Positions 25,676-32,998 of a stretch of 53,943 bases of DNA are shown here, piece by piece. The position numbers were made by a program, and so were the translations under genes. The stretch is from positions 1 to 53,943 of the forward strand of contig VFKE01000191.1 of the NCBI GenBank assembly GCA_009885695.1, read 5' to 3'. The notes under the pieces were generated by a model. The model worked only from the letters and a program-made list of their open reading frames with translations. It searched no databases and was not told where the DNA came from. Source of the stretch: Verrucomicrobiota bacterium (GTDB taxonomy: Bacteria; Verrucomicrobiota; Verrucomicrobiia; Verrucomicrobiales; Verrucomicrobiaceae). The stretch's first letter is position 1. Every line of letters starts with the position of its first letter.

Positions 25676-28600
25676 ATGAACAGCGCCTCTCGCATCGCCA
25701 GTCCTTCCGGAGTCAGCATCGAGTTCAACGCCAATGGTTCCATCCGGCGCATTGATCATGGCGACATCATGCTTAATCTGTTTCTGGGAAACGAAATGGA
25801 TGGTGGCCTGGCCAACATCCATTTGCGTCGCCTCGGGGATGTCGTGGACACAACTCCCCTGCTCGGTCCCGGCAGCCCGGCATCCTATGAGACGGATGAA
25901 CGCGGCTTGTTTGCCTACGGGAAATTGAAAGACATCACCTTCCGCCTGCGCCTGGTGCTGGCTGAATCCGCACCCGCATGGTTCTGGCACATCGAACTGG
26001 AGAACACGGGGAACGCCACGGTCACTTGTGATCTCATCCATACCCAGGATATCGCGCTCGCGCACTATGGCGCGATCCGGCTCAACGAATTCTATGTCAG
26101 CCAGTATGTCGATCACGCTCCGCTCCAGCACCCGAAACGGGGATGCGCGGTGGCCTCGAGACAAAACCAGTCCATGGGTGGTCGTTACCCGTGGACGGTG
26201 ATCGGTTCGCTAAGTCGCGGAGTATCGTATGCCACCGATGCGTTTCAATTTCACGGACTGGCGACCCGCGCCGGCGGCAAACCAGTTGCCCTCACGTCGG
26301 GACTTCCCGGGAAGCGGCTGCAACACGAGCATTCGATGGTCTGCATCCAAGAGGCACCCATCATGCTGGCACCTGGAGCAAAGGCACAGGGCGGATTTTT
26401 CGGTTGGTTGGAAGCCGACAAACAGACAGCCACTTCCGCGGACGACGCGAAAATGATTGATGTCGCGCTGGCATTGCCGGAGGCCATCCCACCCATCTGG
26501 CCGACTTCGGTTGGAGGCTCGCAGCCAGCCGACAATCTTTTCACGAGTGCTCCGTTGTTGGAATCATTGTCGCTTGATGAGACCGCGGTCACCAGGCTCT
26601 TCGGCGCCGCCCTCCGTCATGCCGAACGCAAGGACGGACATCTGCTGTCATTCTTCTCCGGCAAGCGCAGTCACGTTGTTTTTAAAAACAAAGAGCTGCA
26701 AGTGCTGCGTCCGCACGGACATCTGCTGCGATCGGGCGGGTCGCTGACTCCCGACGAATCCGCCCTCACGTCCACCGCCTGGATGGACGGCGTATTTCAT
26801 TCAATGGTCACGCAGGGCCATGTCAGCATCAATCGCTTCCTCTCGACCTGCCACACCTACCTCGGGTTGTTCCGCAGCCACGGACAGCGGGTCTTTGTCG
26901 AACTCGACGGGACCTGGCATCTGCTCGATGTGCCGTCGGCTTTTGAAATGTCGCCCGACTCCTGCCGCTGGATTTACCAGCACCGAGACGGCTTGATCGA
27001 AGTGGTTTCCACCGCGCCCGATGACAGGCATGAACTGCGATTGACGCTGTCTGTTCTCGAAGGCGGATCCGCGAAATTCCTTATTTCTCATCATATCGCC
27101 ATCAACGGCGATGACGGCAGCCAGGCCATCCCCGCGCGCTGGACACAAGACGGAAAGGGAATCTTCGTCCGCGCGATTCCTGACTCTGATGTCGGTCGTC
27201 GCTTTCCCGAGGGCGGATTCCTCATCGCGCATTCGGGTGAAGCCATAGTCGAATCGATCGGCGGTGACGAGCTCCTCTTTACCGACAGAGTTTCCCGCAA
27301 CCAGCCTTTCCTCTGCATCGTCACCGCGCCCGCCAAGACCGTCAATCTGGTGATGAAAGGCCGCTTGGTGAATTGCTCCGTCGCACAAACCGGGGATTTC
27401 TGGAATACCATCGGCGCTGGCCTGCAAATCAACGCGCCCGAAGCCAGCCCGCTGGCCGCCGCCGCAGATCGCACCGCAGAAATCTTTCCGTGGTTCATTC
27501 ACAACGCGCTGGTGCATTACCTGTCACCGCGAGGACTCGAACAATACTCCGGTGGTGGCTGGGGCACCCGCGATGTCTGCCAGGGTCCGGTAGAGTTGCT
27601 CCTTGCGCTCGGTCGCTTCGAACCCATTCGGGATATCATGTGTTGCGTGTTCCGCCAGCAGAACACCGATGGCGACTGGCCGCAGTGGTTCATGTTCTTC
27701 GACCGCGAACGGAACATCCGGCCAGGAGATTCCCACGGAGACATCGTCTATTGGCCCCTCCTCGCGCTGGCGCAATATCTGACGGCAACCGGCGATGCGG
27801 GATTGCTGGATGAACCATTGCCATTCTTCCACTCCGATGGCGATGCCGCTGCAGAAAAGGCAACTCTGTGGCAGCACGTCGAGCGCGCGCTGGATTTGAT
27901 TCAGCGTCGCGTCATCACCGGAACTCATCTTGCAGCCTACGGTCACGGTGATTGGAATGATTCTCTCCAGCCGGTCAAAGCCGACATGCGTGAGCGGCTT
28001 TGCAGCTCGTGGACGGTTACGCTCAACTATCAAATGCTCATCGCCTTGGCTGAGGCCCTCAGGCGATTGGAAAAAAATGACCGCGCAGCAAAGCTGCAAG
28101 ATATGGCAACCAAGATTCTGGAAGAATTCCAGCGCATCCTGATCGTCGATGACGTCATCGCCGGTCTCGCCTATTTCCATGAGGACGGAAAAACTGATTT
28201 TCTGCTTCATCCCGGCGATGGCACCACGGGTTTGTCATTTAGCGTTCTGCCGATGATCCACGCGATCATCAATGACATGTTCACCCCGCAACAAGCGGAG
28301 ACTCATCTCGGCCTGATCCGGAAACATCTGCTCGGCCCCGATGGCGCGCATCTGTTCGACCGACCGCTGGCTTACCACGGCGGACCGCAAAAGTTTTTTC
28401 AGCGGGCTGAGAGTGCCACTTACTTCGGACGTGAAATCGGCATCATGTATACCCATGCTCACCTGCGCTATTGCGAAGCGCTCGCGCGATTCGGAGATGC
28501 GGACGGATTCTTCCACGCGCTCAATCAGATCAATCCCATCGGCCTTCAAGAAATCGTGCCGTCGGCAGCCCCGCGCCAGGCCAACTGTTACTATTCCAGT

Positions 28601-29026
28601 TCCGACGCCGCCTTTGCTGATCGCTACCAGGCCTTCGATGAATACGAGAAAGTAAAACGTGGTGAGATTGCGTTGGAAGGTGGCTGGCGCGTCTATTCCA
28701 GCGGTGCCGGCATCAGCGTGCGGCTGATCATGCAATGCTTCCTCGGACTCCGGCAGGAGAAGTCATCTCTCGTGGTTGACCCCGTGATTCCCGCATCGCT
28801 TGATGGACTGAAAGTGAAACTGCAACTGGCGGGCCACAGCATTGAGGTGGCCTATCGAATCAAGCGCAAGGGGTGCGGACCGGTTTCGATCACCTTGAAC
28901 GGCTCAAATCTCGATTTCATCCGGGAAAAAAATCCATATCGTGCCGGAGCAGCCCGCATCGCAATGGATGCGCTCGTCAAAGGACTCAAGGGAGTTGCCA
29001 ATCAAATCACCATCGTCTTAGAGTAG
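25676..29026 (+). CDS. GH94-like glycoside phosphorylase (oligoglucan phosphorylase type)
   Basis: A 1116-aa cytosolic protein with GH94 architecture: an N-terminal beta-sandwich, a second sandwich region to about 600, and an (alpha/alpha)6 barrel (about 605-1000). Within the barrel, GGGWGTRDVCQGPVELLLAL, DGDWPQWFMF, DSHGDIVYWPLLALAQYL and HGDWNDSLQP (757-766, acid Asp762) match the general-acid region of phosphorylases such as cellobiose phosphorylase (GDWNDG). Length and GDWNDSLQ resemble 1,2-beta-oligoglucan phosphorylases more than 800-aa cellobiose phosphorylases. Phosphorolysis would yield a sugar 1-phosphate without spending ATP. Substrate is inference. The Rieske fusion gene starts only five bases downstream. 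Confidence 0.8.
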   Translation: MNSASRIASPSGVSIEFNANGSIRRIDHGDIMLNLFLGNEMDGGLANIHLRRLGDVVDTTPLLGPGSPASYETDERGLFAYGKLKDITFRLRLVLAESAPAWFWHIELENTGNATVTCDLIHTQDIALAHYGAIRLNEFYVSQYVDHAPLQHPKRGCAVASRQNQSMGGRYPWTVIGSLSRGVSYATDAFQFHGLATRAGGKPVALTSGLPGKRLQHEHSMVCIQEAPIMLAPGAKAQGGFFGWLEADKQTATSADDAKMIDVALALPEAIPPIWPTSVGGSQPADNLFTSAPLLESLSLDETAVTRLFGAALRHAERKDGHLLSFFSGKRSHVVFKNKELQVLRPHGHLLRSGGSLTPDESALTSTAWMDGVFHSMVTQGHVSINRFLSTCHTYLGLFRSHGQRVFVELDGTWHLLDVPSAFEMSPDSCRWIYQHRDGLIEVVSTAPDDRHELRLTLSVLEGGSAKFLISHHIAINGDDGSQAIPARWTQDGKGIFVRAIPDSDVGRRFPEGGFLIAHSGEAIVESIGGDELLFTDRVSRNQPFLCIVTAPAKTVNLVMKGRLVNCSVAQTGDFWNTIGAGLQINAPEASPLAAAADRTAEIFPWFIHNALVHYLSPRGLEQYSGGGWGTRDVCQGPVELLLALGRFEPIRDIMCCVFRQQNTDGDWPQWFMFFDRERNIRPGDSHGDIVYWPLLALAQYLTATGDAGLLDEPLPFFHSDGDAAAEKATLWQHVERALDLIQRRVITGTHLAAYGHGDWNDSLQPVKADMRERLCSSWTVTLNYQMLIALAEALRRLEKNDRAAKLQDMATKILEEFQRILIVDDVIAGLAYFHEDGKTDFLLHPGDGTTGLSFSVLPMIHAIINDMFTPQQAETHLGLIRKHLLGPDGAHLFDRPLAYHGGPQKFFQRAESATYFGREIGIMYTHAHLRYCEALARFGDADGFFHALNQINPIGLQEIVPSAAPRQANCYYSSSDAAFADRYQAFDEYEKVKRGEIALEGGWRVYSSGAGISVRLIMQCFLGLRQEKSSLVVDPVIPASLDGLKVKLQLAGHSIEVAYRIKRKGCGPVSITLNGSNLDFIREKNPYRAGAARIAMDALVKGLKGVANQITIVLE

Positions 29027-29031
29027 AAGAT

Positions 29032-30132
29032 ATGAGCACCTCCCAAACTGAATGGCATCGCGTTGGTCCCGTTGAGGAATTGAAGCAAACCGAGCTTCAA
29101 GAGGTTAGAGTCGAGGGAAAGGCCGTCGCACTGTCCTATCGCGAAGGAAAATTTGGCGCAGTCGGCGGTCATTGCCTGCATGCGGGCGGCCCACTGGGAC
29201 ATGGTCGCTTGGATGGCGATCGTATCGTTTGCCCGTGGCATGGCTGGAAAGTGAATCGCTGCGATGGGCTGACGGGATCGGGTCAGGCAGGAGTTGAGGT
29301 TTACGAATTAAAAGAAGAGGACGGAGCGCTCTGGATCAGCACTGCGCCACCGACTCCACGCAAACCCGTGAACCATGAACCACATCCGCTCGCGCGACCC
29401 GTGAAGCGCGAGCCCGGCCCGATCCGAGTAGTCGGCATCTCCACCACGGGAATGGACGCCGAGGAACCTCGTTACTCCACGTCCGAAGCCTTGCTGGAGG
29501 AAGCGTTGAAGCACGCGGCGGCGCAAGGTTGCGAGACCAAATTGATCAAGCTCAATGAACTCAAGTTCAAACACTGCGAAGGTTACTACTCGAAATCAGC
29601 CAAGGCCTGCACTTGGCCGTGCACACTGACTCAGATGGATGATGAGGATAATCTGGAGCCAGTTTACGAGGCCTTCGTTCACTGGGCCGATGTCTCGCTC
29701 ATCGCGACCCCGATCCGCTGGGGAGTCGCCAGCTCCCTATATTTTAAAATGGCGGAGCGCATGAACTGCGTGCAAAACCAGATCACCATCAACGACCGCG
29801 TCCTCATTCAGAACAAAGTGGCATCGTTCATCATCACCGGCGGACAGGACAACGTGCAGGGCGTGGCCGGTCAGATGCTGACGTTCTTCAGCGAACTCGG
29901 ATTCACGTTTCCCCAATTTCCCTACGTCGCCCACAGCCGCGGCTGGTCAGCCGAGGACATGGAAAACAACATCAAATACGTGCAGCAGAGCGAGCACTTG
30001 CGCCAAGGTGCCTGCGAACTGGTGGACCGCGCCGTGGCCAAGGCCAAGACGCTCCTTGAGAGCTCGGAGTGCAAAACCAAAATCGGGCGCGGCGGACGGA
30101 AGGCCGGTGGCGGTGCGGTGGATGCTCGTTAA
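29032..30132 (+). CDS. Fusion of Rieske [2Fe-2S] domain and NADPH-dependent FMN-reductase-like domain
   Basis: A 366-aa soluble protein with two redox modules. Residues 1-105 form a Rieske-type domain with all ligands: Cys48-x-His50 and Cys67-x2-His70 (HCLHAGG ... CPWHGW). After a Pro-rich linker (about 108-128), residues 130-345 form a flavodoxin-like FMN reductase domain (IRVVGISTTG, then WADVSLIATPIRWGVASS). That domain has an extra Cys group (Cys at HCEGY, ACTW and WPCT) in the place where related iron-sulfur flavoproteins bind metal. NADPH to FMN to [2Fe-2S] transfer is a plausible path. ATG at 29032 has an AGAAG ribosome site. Five bases separate it from the GH94-like gene. Confidence 0.85.
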   Translation: MSTSQTEWHRVGPVEELKQTELQEVRVEGKAVALSYREGKFGAVGGHCLHAGGPLGHGRLDGDRIVCPWHGWKVNRCDGLTGSGQAGVEVYELKEEDGALWISTAPPTPRKPVNHEPHPLARPVKREPGPIRVVGISTTGMDAEEPRYSTSEALLEEALKHAAAQGCETKLIKLNELKFKHCEGYYSKSAKACTWPCTLTQMDDEDNLEPVYEAFVHWADVSLIATPIRWGVASSLYFKMAERMNCVQNQITINDRVLIQNKVASFIITGGQDNVQGVAGQMLTFFSELGFTFPQFPYVAHSRGWSAEDMENNIKYVQQSEHLRQGACELVDRAVAKAKTLLESSECKTKIGRGGRKAGGGAVDAR

Positions 30133-30194
30133 AGTCTGATGCTTGACGCTCTGCCAGAAACCCTTCTGAAACACGACACCAAACCAGCATCTCT

Positions 30195-31019
30195 ATGACC
30201 AAAGCCAAAGACCTCACTCAAGAACCCGCCCGCAGTCCCCGCACCCGGATCGGCGGTTACGTCCTGCTCGCCCGCATGGCCGACAAGGGTCGCGCTACAA
30301 TCAACGGCACGGCCGGAGAATACCACTTCGACTGCCCAGTCGATAACATCCTCTTCGGCTTCAAGGGCGTGAAAGGCGCGGAGGTAAAGCCCTTGCTCGC
30401 GTCCGGTGCGAGTGACGACGAAATCGCCGCCTGGCTGGACACTCACGGCACACCCAAGACGGCGGCAGAAATCACGGCCTGGGGGAATTCGATCGTGGCC
30501 AGCAGCCCTTATAACGACCCGGAAAAACGGGATTGGTTCATCGCCGAATGCGAGCGTCTCGGATTGAAACCCGAAACCGCCACCTTCTGCGATTATCTGG
30601 ATGCGGATGACCGCGCCAGTTTCCCTCATCGCGCTCGCGGGAAAAGTGTGCTGGTGATCGGCTTGGATCCCGCGCTTATTGATTTCTCTTCACCCGACTT
30701 CGCCGCCTTTCCCGGCATGACTGCCGCAAAGGTGTTGGCGGGGCTTGCCGCCGCCGATGATGGAATGAGGGCTCTTGGCTATGACGCGCATCAATGCCTC
30801 ATCGACTTTGGCCAAACTGCGGAGGCGGTGGTCACCGCCCAGCTTCAACGCCAGCAGTTCGACTGTATTCTGATTGGTGCGGGTGTCCGGGCCGCCCCAA
30901 GCAACTTCATCCTGTTCGAGAAGTTGATCAACGTTGTGCATGAACACGCTCCTCATTCCAAAATCTGCTTCAACACCAAGCCCTCGGATACGATGGAAGC
31001 CTTGCAGCGTTGGGTCTGA
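30195..31019 (+). CDS. DUF5069 protein fused to an unknown alpha/beta domain
   Basis: A 274-aa protein. Residues 1-140 are DUF5069-like: KDLTQEPARSPRTRIGGYVLLAR, the GEYHFDCPVDNILFGFKGV segment, a SASDDEIAAWLDTHGTPKT-like stretch, and NDPEKRDWFIAECERLGL. Proteins with this domain usually end near residue 145. Here about 125 more residues follow, starting at GKSVLVIGLDP. They read as a Rossmann-like fold with alternating strands and helices (FDCILIGAGVRAAPSN). I recognise no family for this half. No signal peptide. It is followed after 31 bases by an FMN reductase and probably shares its transcript. Confidence 0.8.
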   Translation: MTKAKDLTQEPARSPRTRIGGYVLLARMADKGRATINGTAGEYHFDCPVDNILFGFKGVKGAEVKPLLASGASDDEIAAWLDTHGTPKTAAEITAWGNSIVASSPYNDPEKRDWFIAECERLGLKPETATFCDYLDADDRASFPHRARGKSVLVIGLDPALIDFSSPDFAAFPGMTAAKVLAGLAAADDGMRALGYDAHQCLIDFGQTAEAVVTAQLQRQQFDCILIGAGVRAAPSNFILFEKLINVVHEHAPHSKICFNTKPSDTMEALQRWV

Positions 31020-31050
31020 GGTTACAGACACGTCCAATTTGTAACAGCAC

Positions 31051-31632
31051 ATGAAAACACCACGCATCCTCGCCTTTGGCGGCAGTCTCCGCCGTGAATC
31101 CTACAACCAAAAACTCGCCGCCATCACCGCTGCCGGAGGTCGTGAGGCGGGCGCGGAGGTCACCGTAATTTCACTTCGTGATTTCGCGCTGCCCGTCTTC
31201 GATGAAGATCTCGAAGCCACGAGTGGAATGCCGGAAACGGCCAAGCAACTGAAAGCCATTTTCCGCGAACACAACGGCCTCATCATCGCCTCGCCGGAAT
31301 ACAACAGCAGCATCACCGCCGCGTTGAAGAACGCGATTGATTGGATCTCGCGCGGCGAGTCCGACGATGAACCATCTCTCTCGGCGCTGTCGGGCAAAAC
31401 CGCCGTCGTCTGCTCTGCTTCGCCGGGTGGTCTCGGCGGGATGCGTGGGCTCGTGCATTTACGAGCGATCCTTGGCAGTATTGGTATCACCGTCCTGCCG
31501 GATCAAGTTGCCGTCGGAAAAGCCTACGAAGCATTCACGCCAGATGGCGCACTCGCGGACGAGAAGCAACAGGCTCGTGTAAAAGCACTCGGCTCAAATC
31601 TCGCCAAGCATTTGTCGAAGCTCCTGGCTTGA
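31051..31632 (+). CDS. NADPH-dependent FMN reductase
   Basis: A 193-aa flavodoxin-fold reductase. The N-terminal phosphate-binding loop is FGGSLRRESYNQKLA (residues 8-22). The family signature around SPEYNSSITAALKNAIDWISRG (about 83-104) is complete. GKTAVVCSASPGGLGGMRG completes the flavin site. These enzymes reduce FMN with NAD(P)H, to feed monooxygenases or for quinone/azo reduction. It may supply reduced flavin to the neighbouring PNPOx-like protein or to a sulfonate monooxygenase elsewhere; both are guesses. It is the last gene of the plus-strand run, facing the oxidase at 31714. Confidence 0.93.
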   Translation: MKTPRILAFGGSLRRESYNQKLAAITAAGGREAGAEVTVISLRDFALPVFDEDLEATSGMPETAKQLKAIFREHNGLIIASPEYNSSITAALKNAIDWISRGESDDEPSLSALSGKTAVVCSASPGGLGGMRGLVHLRAILGSIGITVLPDQVAVGKAYEAFTPDGALADEKQQARVKALGSNLAKHLSKLLA

Positions 31633-31713
31633 TGCGATTTGGATCGCCCGCCGGGGACGGAGGAAAAACGCGAATTGCAAGTTCAGCCAGTTCGAAATCC
31701 CTCATGTCAGATT

Positions 31714-32322
31714 TTAAGCACCGCCGAGCACTCTGAGCTTCGCCTCCAGTTCAGCGATGCGCTCCTGCAACGGAGCGGTGACGACTTTGATCTCAGCAGC
31801 GGTGAAGCGCGGGGTGATGAACTTGGGGCAGTTCCAATCGTAACTGAGGATGTCGATGATGAAGATGCGCTCGACCTTGGCTCCGTGACCTCCGGGCGGA
31901 GTGACTTTTTCAGCGAGCTCGGGATGCTCGCGGGCATCATATACTTTGGCGTGGCCCAGCATCTTGACGCGTTCGCGGTTTGGATAGTCCATCAGAAAGA
32001 GGGCTACCCGATCCTGCTGAGAAATGCTCCCAACACTGATCATCTGGCGGTTGCCACCGTAATCAGCAAAGCCGATCTGATGCGGGCCGAGCACGCGAAG
32101 GAAGCCGGGCGGGCCGCCGCGATGCTGCACATAGGGCCAGCCGTTCTCCGTGATGGAGGCAATATAAAAACTGTCGCGACTTTGGATGAAGGCGATCTCT
32201 TCGTCACCAAGAGCCTCGGGTTCCGGGGCTTCGATTTTGGTGGGATACACCCGACCATAATAGTGACGCTCGGCCTCGAGGACGGCGGGCGTTAGAACGG
32301 TGTGCATAAATCGATCGGCCAT
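31714..32322 (-). CDS. Pyridoxamine 5'-phosphate oxidase family (flavin-binding) protein
   Basis: A 202-aa split-barrel flavin protein. DSFYIASITENGWPYVQHRGGPPGF (residues 49-73) is the typical FMN-binding part, followed by FADYGGNRQMISVGSI and RVALFLMDYPNRERVKMLGHAKV. The C-terminus is a short helix (APLQERIAELEAKL). Such proteins are general flavin/F420 oxidoreductases rather than true PdxH. Convergent to the FMN reductase at a distance of 81 bases; upstream, after about 30 bases, is the DUF1348 gene, so the two probably form a minus-strand operon. Confidence 0.88.
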   Translation of the reverse strand: MADRFMHTVLTPAVLEAERHYYGRVYPTKIEAPEPEALGDEEIAFIQSRDSFYIASITENGWPYVQHRGGPPGFLRVLGPHQIGFADYGGNRQMISVGSISQQDRVALFLMDYPNRERVKMLGHAKVYDAREHPELAEKVTPPGGHGAKVERIFIIDILSYDWNCPKFITPRFTAAEIKVVTAPLQERIAELEAKLRVLGGA

Positions 32323-32355
32323 ATTTTTGAATGGTTGGATTTTTCAGTTATTCCT

Positions 32356-32781
32356 TCACGCGCGCTCCCAACGGAACTTGCGCTCGGCTTCGGTGATCTT
32401 CTGATCGTTGATGCTGGCGAAGCTGCGGGCCATGTAGCCTTGCTCGTCGAACTCCCAGTTCTCATTGCCATGGCTGCGCCACCACTGGCCGCTGGCGTCG
32501 TGCCACTCGTATTCGAAGCGCACGGCGATGCGAGTACCGGTGAAGGCCCAAAGTGTTTTTTTGAGACGGTAGTCTTGTTCCTTCGCCCACTTATTTTTGA
32601 GGAACTCGACAACCTCAGCACGGCCATGGAGAAAGACATCTCGATTCCGCCATTCGGTGTCCTCGGTGTAGGCCAGCGAAACGCGTTCAGGATCGCGGCT
32701 GTTCCAGGCGTCCTCGGCGGCCTGGACTTTTTTGATGGCGGATTCCTCGGTGAAAGGCGGGAGTGGTGGGCGTGGGTTCAT
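32356..32781 (-). CDS. DUF1348 (NTF2-like) protein
   Basis: A 141-aa soluble protein of the DUF1348/NTF2 superfamily. [21 protein letters not shown] is followed by [18 protein letters not shown], then a REQ-like helix ([20 protein letters not shown]), [26 protein letters not shown] and the FASINDQKI tail. These proteins are usually annotated as nuclear transport factor 2-like of unknown activity. Its start is placed at the Met preceding PRPPLPPF rather than at 32838. The region further upstream comes from repeat copy D. It overlaps no neighbour; the PNPOx-like gene follows. Confidence 0.85.
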   Translation of the reverse strand: MNPRPPLPPFTEESAIKKVQAAEDAWNSRDPERVSLAYTEDTEWRNRDVFLHGRAEVVEFLKNKWAKEQDYRLKKTLWAFTGTRIAVRFEYEWHDASGQWWRSHGNENWEFDEQGYMARSFASINDQKITEAERKFRWERA

Positions 32782-32823
32782 ATTGGGATGGGGTGTGTGA
32801 GTTTGAATCACTTTAATTGACTT

Positions 32824-32910
32824 TGTAGCCGCGTTCATGAGAACGCGGGATATTTGGAAGCTTGATCGGCTGGCGTATTTTCTTCCCGCACTCTTACGAG
32901 CGCAGCTACG
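32824..32910. repeat. 87-bp palindromic interspersed element, copy D (inverted)
   Basis: Same family but in the opposite orientation: it begins TGTAGCCGCGTTCATG and ends GAGCGCAGCTACG, so the arm types are swapped relative to copies A-C. Located upstream of the DUF1348 gene and downstream of the ABC protein gene, between two minus-strand units. Confidence 0.85.
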
Positions 32911-32998
32911 ACTTTATTGAAAATGCTCTTGGCCACGCGGCAGGGCGCTCCCATTGATCCGCGCTTCATGAAAGGCGCACAGTCCATTCATGAGAACG

